Source: CAYWRO01 sp964460345
GTDB lineage: Bacteria > Planctomycetota > Phycisphaerae > Phycisphaerales > UBA1924
DNA length: 12,119 nucleotides
Direction: 5' to 3'
NCBI GenBank assembly: GCA_964460345.1
Contig: CAYWRO010000095.1
Span: 1 to 12,119, forward strand
The position numbers were made by a program, and so were the translations under genes. Shown here in pieces: positions 6,447-12,119 of this stretch. The notes beneath the pieces are model-generated. The model was not told the DNA's origin and made no database searches. It worked only from the letters and a program-made list of their open reading frames with translations. Numbering within the stretch: the stretch's first letter is position 1; each line of letters starts with the position of its first letter.

Positions 6447-7796
6447 TCAGCAGCCGGCGAACCACAGATCGAGGTAAGCCAGCAGGTCGAAAACGTCGAT
6501 CGTCGCCGGCTCATCCCCCGTCATCTCGGCCGCGGCGTTCGATGCGAACCATCCGTCGAGATAGGCCAACAGATCGAAGACGTCGACAGCCTCGTCCTCG
6601 GTCCGATCGGCGGGGCATGCGGGGACGCAGCTTTCGATGAATCGCTGGTGGATGACATCCCAGTAGTTGGACAGGCTGCCGTCGTAACCGAGGGCCCACA
6701 TGCCGCCCCCTTGCAGCCCGCGCGATTCAACGAGGTCCCACTTCAGGTTGATGCTCGCCGCGTTATCGAGCCAGACCTGATGCCATTGGCCGCCTTCCTC
6801 CCAGCGATACCACGGCGATTGAGAGTTGGGGTCCCACTGTGTCCCCCCCTGCGTCACGATGCCGGCGTCGCGCACGCGCGGGCTGTTCATCCAGTCCACG
6901 ACGGTTGCATACGCCGCGGGTGATGCCGTCTGCCACTTGTCGCCGTAATACGGCAGCCCCAGGACGATCTTGCTGCGATCAACCCCAGCGTACTGCGTAT
7001 CGATCGTGTTCGTGAGATTGATGCTGCCGCCTGTCAGCGGCGCGGTCGGCCCGCTCGTCGTCGACCAGGAGCCGTAGTAGTTGTACCCCATGATAAAGAC
7101 GGCGTCGCAGGCGTCGGCGACCGCGGGCAGGTCCCAGCGGCTTCCCCAGTTCACCGGCGGCGTGGCGATTGAGATGTGCATCCCCGGTCGGCGATCGTCG
7201 AGGTAGTCGCGCATCTCCGTGAGAAAAACCGGCATGTATGAGGCCCAGCCGTTCGTCGCCGCGCCTTCGAAATCAATGTTCACACCGTCGGCGTTGCCGG
7301 CAACGACCTGCTGGTAAATGTTGGCGTAGAACGTCTGACGCCGCGCCGGGTTGGAGACGAGGGCAAGTACTGCGTTGGGATCAAACAGCGTCACGACAAC
7401 GACGACCTTGACGTTGTGCGCGTGGGCAGTGTTGACGACGCTGGTCCACGGCCAGCCGCGCGTCTCCGTCACCTGGCCCTCCGCATTGACGCCGATGCTG
7501 AAGGCCGCCAGATGCGTCAGGTGATCCCAGCGGATGTTGTCGGTGCTCTCCCAGTACGGGAGATAGCCAAAGACCGTGCGGCAGGGCTGCGTTTCACCCC
7601 TGGGTGCCACCGTCAGAGAGGGGCCGCTGATCAATTCGGGGTTCACTTCCGCATCCGGCGGTACCTGCAATGCGTTGCCGTACCAACCTTCCGGTGCGGC
7701 GGGCGCCGCGCCGACCGCGTCGGGGGGGAGAACCTGCCCGAAGGCCTGAGTAGCCGCCGCGGCGGCCGCCAGAACGAACGCTGAAAGATGCGCCAT
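6447..7796 (-). CDS. Exported GH18 glycosidase (chitinase-like) with GC-ending dockerin-like tail
   Basis: Encodes 449 residues. Residues 1-20 are a signal peptide (cleavage near AFG). A GH18 barrel spans about 73-385, beginning VFGYLPYWES. The family active-site motif is DGVNIDFE (170-177), with Glu177 as the expected acid/base. MGYNYYG (236-242) supplies the substrate-assisting Tyr region and GMWALGYDG (365-373) the last strand. It would hydrolyse beta-1,4 N-acetylglucosamine polymers or related glycans; chitin is not proven. Residues 397-449 hold two dockerin-like repeats (DVFDLLAYLDGWF, DVFDLLAYLDLWF), the last ending FAGC at the stop. The calcium loops before the repeats are poor. An in-frame TAG four codons upstream fixes the start at this ATG or later. 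There is no ribosome site; TAGACT lies 6 bases before the ATG. Confidence 0.92.
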   Translation of the reverse strand: MAHLSAFVLAAAAAATQAFGQVLPPDAVGAAPAAPEGWYGNALQVPPDAEVNPELISGPSLTVAPRGETQPCRTVFGYLPYWESTDNIRWDHLTHLAAFSIGVNAEGQVTETRGWPWTSVVNTAHAHNVKVVVVVTLFDPNAVLALVSNPARRQTFYANIYQQVVAGNADGVNIDFEGAATNGWASYMPVFLTEMRDYLDDRRPGMHISIATPPVNWGSRWDLPAVADACDAVFIMGYNYYGSWSTTSGPTAPLTGGSINLTNTIDTQYAGVDRSKIVLGLPYYGDKWQTASPAAYATVVDWMNSPRVRDAGIVTQGGTQWDPNSQSPWYRWEEGGQWHQVWLDNAASINLKWDLVESRGLQGGGMWALGYDGSLSNYWDVIHQRFIESCVPACPADRTEDEAVDVFDLLAYLDGWFASNAAAEMTGDEPATIDVFDLLAYLDLWFAGC

Positions 7797-7802
7797 TCTA
7801 AG

Positions 7803-7808
7803 AGTCTA
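7803..7808 (-). promoter_or_regulatory. Candidate -10 box (TAGACT) for a leaderless GH18 message
   Basis: TAGACT on the minus strand matches TANNNT and ends 6 bases before the ATG of the GH18 gene, which has no Shine-Dalgarno site. Transcription starting at or next to the ATG would give a leaderless mRNA. No -35 match is visible, so this is a hypothesis from spacing alone. Confidence 0.35.
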
Positions 7809-7858
7809 ATCGAAATCGACCGGCCGGGCCATACCAAATGGCGATGCTGGAGAACCGA

Positions 7859-7864
7859 TACGAT
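7859..7864 (+). promoter_or_regulatory. Candidate -10 box (TACGAT) for a leaderless gatB message
   Basis: TACGAT ends 6 bases before the ATG at 7871, the same spacing as the opposing GH18 gene. It supports 7871 as the gatB start over the ATGs at 7838 and 7844, which have neither a ribosome site nor a TANNNT box. No -35 match was seen. Confidence 0.35.
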
Positions 7865-7870
7865 CCGCCG

Positions 7871-9460
7871 ATGCCTCCCGCCGACGCCGCCACCGCCGAG
7901 ATCCGCCGCGTAGATCCGATCATCGGGCTCGAGATCCACGTGCAACTTGCGACCCGCACGAAGATGTTCTCGCGCTCGCTGAACCCCGCCCACGCGGCGG
8001 GCCAGGGCACAGAGCCGAACACGCTGATCGATCCAACCGTGCTCGGCCTGCCCGGGGCATTGCCGGTGATCAATCGAGCGGCGGTCGAGATGTCCATCAT
8101 GGTCGGCCTGGCGCTGGGCTGCTCCATCGCGCGGCAGAGCCGGTGGGATCGCAAGAGCTACTTCTACCCCGATCTGCCCAAGGGGTACCAGATCAGCCAG
8201 TACGAACTGCCGCTCTGCTTTGATGGGGCCGTCGATCTTCCCGCAGCCGACGAGCAAGGCAGGCCGGATGGCGCCGCCGCGGCGAGCCGGATCCGCATCA
8301 TCCGCGCCCACCTGGAAGAGGACACCGGCAAACTCCTGCACGAAGCCCCCGGAGGAGGCCGCATTGATGACACCCTGCTCGACCTGAACCGCGCGGGCAC
8401 GCCCCTGTTGGAGATTGTCACCGCGCCCGACTTCACCAGCGCCGATCAGGTCGTCCTCTTCGCCCGGGTGCTTCGCAACATCTGCCGCTTCCTGCAGGTC
8501 AGCGAGGGGGACATGCAGAAGGGGCACATGCGCTTTGAGCCCAACATCAACTGCTCGATGACGCTCGCCGATGGGCGAACCGTCAAGACGCCCATCGTCG
8601 AAGTGAAGAACCTGAACTCGTTCCGCTCGCTCAAGGGCGCGATCGAGCACGAGCTTGCCGAGCAGCCGCGCCGCTGGCTTGAGGACCGCCGCGAGATGGG
8701 CCCCGGCCAGAAGCGCACCCGCGGCTGGTCTGACACGCGCCAGGTCACGCTACCGCAGCGTGAGAAGGAAGACGTTCACGACTACCGCTACTTCCCGGAC
8801 CCGGACCTGCCCCCGATCACCGTCAGCGCGCGCTGGCTGGAGGAGATCCGGGCTCGCGTGCCGGCACTGCCCATGGCGCGCCAGCAGCGCTACACGCGCG
8901 ACCTCGGCCTGCCCGTCAAAGATGCCGCCGCCCTCACCGACGAGCGCGATGTCTGCTTCCTGTACGAGAACGCCGTCGCCGCGGCGATGGACCGCGGGCT
9001 GGAGGCCCCGCGCGCGGCCCGGGCGGTGGCGAATCTGCTCCTTCAATCGGGCGCCAAGCGGGCCAACGAGCAGGGCGGACTCGTCAGCGATCTGCCGATT
9101 AAGCCCGCGCAGATCGCCGGCATCGCCCTGCTGCGCGAGGCGGGCGACCTCTCGGCCGCGGGGGCGGACGAGCTCTTCGGAATGTTCTGCGGCGAGGGCA
9201 AGGGGGCCGGCGGCATCCTTGCAGAGGCCGAGCCCCGCGTTGTCGCCGAGCAGATGGGCCTGCTGACCATCCGCGACGAGGCAGCCCTCGACGCCTGGGT
9301 TGACCAGGCGATCCGCGACAACGAGGCCGCGGCGGCTGACGTCCGGGCCGGGCGGCACCAGGCCCTGGGCCGCCTGATCGGGGCGGTCATGAAGCTGAGT
9401 GGCGGGACGGCAGACGCCCGCCGGGTGCGCGAGGCGCTCCTGGAACGACTGGGCACCTGA
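7871..9460 (+). CDS. gatB: Asp-tRNA(Asn)/Glu-tRNA(Gln) amidotransferase subunit B
   Basis: GatB acts with GatA and GatC in the cytoplasm to turn Glu-tRNA(Gln) and/or Asp-tRNA(Asn) into Gln- and Asn-tRNA; it carries the kinase-like step and binds the tRNA. The 529 residues show IIGLEIHVQL (17-26), YFYPDLPKGYQISQY (97-111), HLEEDTG (147-153), EGDMQKGHMRFEPNIN (212-227) and HDYRYFPDPDL (303-313), then a helical YqeY-type tail with GRLIGAVMK near 500-508. It is slightly longer than the usual 475-500, partly through an Ala/Gly-rich insert before the HLEED motif. Open frame continues to ATGs at 7844 and 7838, so 9-11 more residues are possible. gatA and gatC are not in the window. It is divergent from the GH18 gene and 88 bases ahead of the Cys-cluster gene. 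Identity is certain. Confidence 0.96.
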   Translation: MPPADAATAEIRRVDPIIGLEIHVQLATRTKMFSRSLNPAHAAGQGTEPNTLIDPTVLGLPGALPVINRAAVEMSIMVGLALGCSIARQSRWDRKSYFYPDLPKGYQISQYELPLCFDGAVDLPAADEQGRPDGAAAASRIRIIRAHLEEDTGKLLHEAPGGGRIDDTLLDLNRAGTPLLEIVTAPDFTSADQVVLFARVLRNICRFLQVSEGDMQKGHMRFEPNINCSMTLADGRTVKTPIVEVKNLNSFRSLKGAIEHELAEQPRRWLEDRREMGPGQKRTRGWSDTRQVTLPQREKEDVHDYRYFPDPDLPPITVSARWLEEIRARVPALPMARQQRYTRDLGLPVKDAAALTDERDVCFLYENAVAAAMDRGLEAPRAARAVANLLLQSGAKRANEQGGLVSDLPIKPAQIAGIALLREAGDLSAAGADELFGMFCGEGKGAGGILAEAEPRVVAEQMGLLTIRDEAALDAWVDQAIRDNEAAAADVRAGRHQALGRLIGAVMKLSGGTADARRVREALLERLGT

Positions 9461-9484
9461 CCGGCGGCCGGCGGAAATAAACCA

Positions 9485-9519
9485 GGGGGCCAGACGGGTT
9501 CGTGGGGGAGGGATGGGGG
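9485..9519 (+). promoter_or_regulatory. G-quadruplex-type G-run array upstream of the metal gene set
   Basis: Five G runs lie at 9485-9489, 9496-9498, 9504-9508, 9510-9512 and 9515-9519, with gaps of 6, 5, 1 and 2 bases. This satisfies the G3+/N1-7 rule for an intramolecular quadruplex on the plus strand. It sits in the 88-base gap between gatB and the Cys-cluster gene, overlapping where a -35 element would fall. A regulatory role is unproven. Confidence 0.4.
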
Positions 9520-9534
9520 CCGCGATGGCGTCGG

Positions 9535-9540
9535 TATAGT
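9535..9540 (+). promoter_or_regulatory. Candidate -10 box (TATAGT) for the metal gene set
   Basis: TATAGT matches the TATAAT consensus at five of six positions and ends 8 bases before the ATG at 9549. No ribosome site precedes that ATG, so a transcript starting near 9547-9549 would be leaderless. The -35 region is G-rich with no TTGACA-like match. Confidence 0.45.
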
Positions 9541-9548
9541 TTGCTGCA

Positions 9549-9896
9549 ATGGCTCGTCTGCTGCTCATCCTGGCGCTCGTCTTCAACCCGCTCGCCTGGC
9601 AGGGCGCGGCGTTTGCAGCGCAGCGGGATTGCGGCGACTCCGCCGCGGCGTGCTGCTGCTGTTGCGGACCGGACGCCTGCGAGTGCTGCATCAGCCCGTC
9701 TGATTCACAGCCCAAACCGCAGGAGCCCGCGCCGGCCCCGACGAGAGCGCCGGACCTGAGCCTTCCCCCATCGCATCCGCGGGCCGCCCTGGCCCGGCCT
9801 GATGCAGACGATGGATCGGCCTTGCGTTACGAGGCGGGTCGATGGATCGCAGCGCTGGTTCCAGCGCTTGAGCGGCTGTGCATCTGGCGGACCTAG
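9549..9896 (+). CDS. Small secreted cysteine-cluster protein, unknown family
   Basis: Encodes 115 residues. Residues 1-23 form a signal peptide (hydrophobic LLLILALVF, cleavage after AFA). The mature N-terminus is a dense cysteine cluster: Cys28, Cys35-39, Cys44, Cys46 and Cys47, nine Cys in 20 residues, including ACCCCCGPDACECC. A Pro-rich linker (about 52-82) and a short amphipathic C-terminal stretch with Cys111 follow. Such packed Cys suggest thiolate binding of soft metals, or heavy disulfide/redox chemistry; no known metallothionein was recognised. It is the first gene of a plus-strand group with an HMA-domain lipoprotein 120 bases downstream, which supports a metal role. Start: only this ATG gives a clean signal peptide; there is no ribosome site. 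Existence is likely, function inferred. Confidence 0.65.
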   Translation: MARLLLILALVFNPLAWQGAAFAAQRDCGDSAAACCCCCGPDACECCISPSDSQPKPQEPAPAPTRAPDLSLPPSHPRAALARPDADDGSALRYEAGRWIAALVPALERLCIWRT

Positions 9897-10016
9897 CGCC
9901 TCCCCCCAGGGGCAGTGCGCGCCCGCTGCGCCGCCCACGCACAGCACCATTCACCATCACGTCCATACAACCGCTCGCGCCGGGTTACGCCCGCGCCGGC
10001 TTCGAAAGGAACACCC

Positions 10017-10451
10017 ATGCCATCGCGCATGATCCGCGGCTTCGCGCCGCTCGCCATTTCATCGCTTCTCCTCGTCGGATGCTCTGGAACGCAGCGCACC
10101 GCCTCTGACCCCGCGCCCGCCCCCGCAGCGCCGGTCGTCGCGGCGGCCGCCGAGCCCACCGCCGCCACGGCCCCCCCCGCCCCCGCTGCCACCACCGGCC
10201 TGGTCAAGGCGGACCAGGTCAGCATGTACGTCACGGGGCTGAGCTGCCCCTTCTGCGCGACCAACCTGGAGCGCAGCATGACGAAGCTGCCCGGCGTGCA
10301 GGACGTCTCCGTCGACCTCGGCACGGGTGAAGCGAAGGTGATGCTCATCGGCAAGGACCGCCCGACCTACGAGCAGCTTGAGAAGGCCGTCAAAGACAGC
10401 GGCTTCACCTTCCAGCGCTTCGCCGCCCAGCGCGCGGAGTCCCAGCCATGA
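10017..10451 (+). CDS. Lipoprotein with heavy-metal-associated (HMA) domain
   Basis: Encodes 144 residues. The start is the ATG at 10017, with AAGGA at 10006-10010, 6 bases before it; a longer reading from 9915 would destroy the signal peptide. Residues 1-22 are a lipoprotein signal with lipobox LLVGC, so Cys22 should be lipidated. A low-complexity Ala/Pro linker (about 30-60) leads to an HMA ferredoxin-like domain at 66-136: VSMYVTGLSCPFC then NLERSMTKLPGVQDVSVDL and a closing YEQLEKAVKDSGF. Cys77 and Cys80 (CPFC) occupy the usual metal-binding C-x2-C loop seen in MerP, CopZ and P-type ATPase domains. It would bind a soft metal such as Cu(I) or Hg(II) in the periplasm while tethered to a membrane. 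The stop overlaps the next start (ATGA), so it is probably co-translated with the barrel protein. Confidence 0.9.
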   Translation: MPSRMIRGFAPLAISSLLLVGCSGTQRTASDPAPAPAAPVVAAAAEPTAATAPPAPAATTGLVKADQVSMYVTGLSCPFCATNLERSMTKLPGVQDVSVDLGTGEAKVMLIGKDRPTYEQLEKAVKDSGFTFQRFAAQRAESQP

Positions 10452-11284
10452 GCGGCGCCCGCACCATCGTCGCGGCCGTCGCCGCCGCGCTCGCCGCGGC
10501 AGCGAGCGCCGCCGCCCAGGAAGCGATCAACACCAGCGCGGCCACGCAGCCGGGCAAGGGCGTCTTCTCCTACAGGCAGCAGCTTCGCTACACGCACTAC
10601 GACAACGACCCCACGGACCTCGAACGCGAGGTCGACGAATGGGTCTCCAAAAGCATGATCTCGTACGGGATCACGGGGAATCTCTCTGCGACGCTCGAGG
10701 TGCCGTTCATCTACCAGGACGTCGACTCCAGCGAGGGGGATGAGAGCGACTTCGGGATCGACGACCTGCGCCTGATGTTCAAGTACCGCCTCTGGCAGAA
10801 CGACTACGGGCCGACGAGCACCGCCCGCGTCAGCGTCATGGGCGGCGCGCGCATCCCGACGTTCGACTCACCCTTCTCGACCGAATCCTTCAACCCCATC
10901 CTCGGCGCGGTTTACACGCACATTCACGAGCGCCACGGCTGGAACGCATCGCTGCACTGGGACTTCACCACCGGCGGCGATTCCGATCCGCTCCGCCCGC
11001 GCTCGGGGCTGGCCGATGCGCTCAGTTACGACGCCGCCTACCTCTACCGCCTCTCGCCGGCGGAGTACGCGGCGGACACCGCGGGCTCCTGGTACATCGT
11101 GGCCGAGCTCAACGGCGTCTACGAGACCAACGGGGACAACGAGATCCTGCTCGCCCCCGGCATTCTCTACGAGGCGCGCGAGTTCGCGCTGGAAGCCAGC
11201 GTGCAGCTCCCGGCCGTGCAGGACCTCGACCACCGCCCGGAGCGCGAAGTCTCCGTCGTTGTGGGCGTGCGCCTGCTCTTCTGA
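10448..11284 (+). CDS. Outer-membrane beta-barrel protein, transporter-like
   Basis: Encodes 278 residues with a signal peptide (1-23, Ala-rich, cleavage near AAA-Q). The mature protein has alternating hydrophobic and polar strands throughout (for example GVFSYRQQLRYTHYD, LSATLEVPFIYQ, DDLRLMFKYRLW, STARVSVMGGARIP, WYIVAELNGVYE, FALEASVQLPAV) and ends VVVGVRLLF with the terminal Phe expected for BAM insertion. This fits a 12-14-strand outer-membrane barrel of the 'transporter'/phenol MetA-pathway type (from memory; not verified). Its ATG overlaps the TGA of the HMA lipoprotein by four bases, indicating tight coupling. It may be a channel or assembly partner for the metal-binding lipoprotein. 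The barrel call is good; the solute is unknown. A strong hairpin lies 27 bases after the stop. Confidence 0.85.
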   Translation: MSGARTIVAAVAAALAAAASAAAQEAINTSAATQPGKGVFSYRQQLRYTHYDNDPTDLEREVDEWVSKSMISYGITGNLSATLEVPFIYQDVDSSEGDESDFGIDDLRLMFKYRLWQNDYGPTSTARVSVMGGARIPTFDSPFSTESFNPILGAVYTHIHERHGWNASLHWDFTTGGDSDPLRPRSGLADALSYDAAYLYRLSPAEYAADTAGSWYIVAELNGVYETNGDNEILLAPGILYEAREFALEASVQLPAVQDLDHRPEREVSVVVGVRLLF

Positions 11285-11310
11285 CTTCTCAAGCCCCGCC
11301 CGCCGCTTCC

Positions 11311-11355
11311 ACGCCGCCGCTGCGCTGCGAATGACTTCGCAGCCGGCGGCGGCGT
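11311..11355. terminator. Strong two-part hairpin between convergent genes
   Basis: ACGCCGCCGC (11311-11320) pairs perfectly with 11346-11355. Inside, after a small internal loop, GCTGCGAA (11324-11331) pairs with TTCGCAGC (11336-11343) around a TGAC tetraloop, giving 18 base pairs in total. It fills the 77-base gap between the barrel gene and the opposing small gene, so it can serve both. On the plus strand TTCTTCGTT follows; the minus side has no T run. Confidence 0.75.
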
Positions 11356-11361
11356 TCTTCG

Positions 11362-11766
11362 TTAGTCCAGCGCTTCCGCCTCGATCCCCGCCGATTCCCC
11401 CGCGAGCTTCTTCTCGACGTACTTGCGCACCCACGTCTCGAAGGACTTGCCGTGCGCTGCATCGCGCCCTGAGAAGCTCACCGCGCGGATGTCGGCGTAG
11501 GCGACCTTCACCGGCGTCTCCTCCTTCGGCGTCAGCAGCCGCACGTACGACTCGGCGAGCCGCGCGCCGCGCCGGCGGTCGAAGATGTACCCCATCACCT
11601 CATCCCCGCCCGCGAGGCCGAGCGTCACATCGCCGCGGTAGTCGAAGGCCTTCTCCAGCACCTCCATCGCGGCCGCCTCATCGCTCAGATCAAAGGCGCA
11701 CCCCTGCAGCGTGGCCCGCTCGGCGGCGATCCGGTCTCCGGCGTCTGACTTGGTTTCCTGCGGCAT
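11362..11766 (-). CDS. Conserved-looking cytoplasmic protein, unknown function
   Basis: Encodes 134 residues from the ATG at 11766. That start has GAAAGGA just before it, overlapping the TGA of the upstream gene, and so is preferred over an ATG at 11820 that would overlap that gene. There is no signal peptide or membrane segment. The middle (about 40-66) reads like a small beta-sheet domain: FDYRGDVTLGLAGGDEVMGY then IFDRR. It is followed by VKVAYADIRAVSFSGRD and a helical, basic KSFETWVRKYVEKKLAGE (107-124). No family was recognised. It is the second gene of a two-gene unit, with an 11-base gap, and ends against the hairpin at 11311-11355. Confidence 0.8.
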   Translation of the reverse strand: MPQETKSDAGDRIAAERATLQGCAFDLSDEAAAMEVLEKAFDYRGDVTLGLAGGDEVMGYIFDRRRGARLAESYVRLLTPKEETPVKVAYADIRAVSFSGRDAAHGKSFETWVRKYVEKKLAGESAGIEAEALD

Positions 11767-11777
11767 CTCGATTCCTT

Positions 11778-12056
11778 TCAGCCGAACACGCGCCCGCTCT
11801 CCGGGTCCATCATCGTCCACCCGGCGGCGCGGCAGAGCCTCATCAGCACGGGGAACGCAAACTCCTCATCCGTCATCGTCGCCAGCACCTGCGCGACCTC
11901 GCCGCTTGCGCCTTCCATCATCGGGATCTCCAGGATCAACCCCGGCCCGTACGCCAGCGCCATCCCCGGCGACTTGCCCAGCCCCTCCGGCCCGGAGCCG
12001 TCCGGCCAGCAGTTGAACCCCTTGAGCGTCGCGACGACGTCCTTCACCGACCCCAT
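11778..12056 (-). CDS. Small cytoplasmic protein, unknown function
   Basis: Encodes 92 residues with no signal peptide or membrane helix. The pattern is VKDVVATLKGFNCWPDGSG, then LAYGPGLILEIPMME, then a helix with TMTDEEFAFPVLMRLCR and a closing WTMMDPESGRVFG. It looks like a compact folded domain, but I do not recognise the family. The ATG at 12056 is plausible, yet the 12 normal bases before it run into the C/G homopolymer end, so ribosome site and promoter are not visible and the true start could lie further upstream. It is followed after 11 bases by the 134-residue gene, almost surely one operon. Confidence 0.75.
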   Translation of the reverse strand: MGSVKDVVATLKGFNCWPDGSGPEGLGKSPGMALAYGPGLILEIPMMEGASGEVAQVLATMTDEEFAFPVLMRLCRAAGWTMMDPESGRVFG

Positions 12057-12065
12057 CGAGGGGGG

Positions 12066-12119
12066 CGCCCCCCCCCCCCCCCCCCCCCCCCCCGGCCCCC
12101 GCGCCCGCCCCCCGCCCCC
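12066..12119. other. Low-complexity C-rich contig-end artefact
   Basis: An unbroken C run covers 12068-12093, and the remaining bases to 12119 are only C and G. With the matching left end this suggests artefactual sequence. Anything upstream of the gene starting at 12056 is therefore unreadable here. Confidence 0.75.

Noticed and set aside
8003..8054. GatB lacks the C-x-C...C-x2-C zinc site seen in many homologues
   Set aside because: The positions read FSRS and IDPTV, but Firmicute GatB proteins also lack these Cys (from memory), so this is normal variation.
9461..9474. CCGGCGGCCGG just after the gatB stop as a terminator
   Set aside because: Only a four-pair stem, no T run.
9937..9975. 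His-rich reading frame (HSTIHHHVHTT) between the Cys-cluster and HMA genes
   Set aside because: Tempting near metal genes, but it belongs to a frame that starts inside the Cys-cluster gene and has no ribosome site.
1921..9995. GTTACGCCCGCG found at 1921-1932 and 9984-9995, both upstream of genes
   Set aside because: A 12-base match in a 12-kb GC-rich window is expected by chance, and spacing to the starts differs.

Overview
The window is high-GC bacterial DNA that most likely comes from a planctomycete, probably of the Phycisphaerae/Phycisphaerales type. This assignment is an inference. Two neighbouring secreted enzymes end in paired dockerin-like repeats built around D-V-F-D-L-L-A-Y-L-D-x-W-F, one finishing exactly in Gly-Cys. 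I associate that tail from memory with planctomycete exported proteins ('GC-type dockerin'). A membrane protein starting with a C-x2-C...C-x2-C zinc ribbon also fits. Both extreme ends (1-67 and about 12068-12119) are homopolymer C/G sequence and look like assembly or sequencing artefacts, so the piece behaves like a whole short contig. No rRNA, tRNA, CRISPR array, transposase or integrase was seen. No stretch over 300 bases lacks a gene.

Layout. (1) 93-1817, minus: large secreted protein of unknown function with a Met-rich segment. (2) 2028-3023, plus: CaCA-family Na+/Ca2+ antiporter, facing divergently. (3) 3028-3396, minus: four-helix small membrane protein, ending 4 bases from the antiporter stop. 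(4) 3486-4220, plus: zinc-ribbon multi-pass membrane protein. (5) 4360-6228, minus: signal peptide + CHRD + glucose/sorbosone-dehydrogenase beta-propeller + dockerin-like tail. Two separate hairpins divide genes 4 and 5. (6) 6447-7796, minus: GH18 glycosidase with the same type of tail. (7) 7871-9460, plus: GatB, the only clear housekeeping gene, divergent from the GH18 gene. (8) 9549-11284, plus: a three-gene set with a secreted Cys-cluster protein, a lipoprotein with an HMA metal-binding domain (CPFC), and an outer-membrane beta-barrel whose start overlaps the lipoprotein stop (ATGA). A strong hairpin follows it. (9) 12056-11362, minus: two closely spaced small cytoplasmic genes of unknown function.

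How the genes work together. The two dockerin-tailed enzymes are probably exported and displayed or retained by a shared route; one is a chitinase-like hydrolase and the other a PQQ-type sugar dehydrogenase. The 9549-11284 set is the best candidate for an undescribed system: three envelope components that could bind soft metals (copper or mercury are guesses) and pass them across or hold them at the outer membrane.

A second pattern concerns translation starts. Genes 1, 2, 5, the HMA lipoprotein and the 134-residue gene have clear AGGA/GGAGG-type ribosome sites. Genes 3, 6, 7 and the Cys-cluster gene have none, but carry a TANNNT box 6 or 8 bases before the chosen ATG, which would suit leaderless mRNAs.
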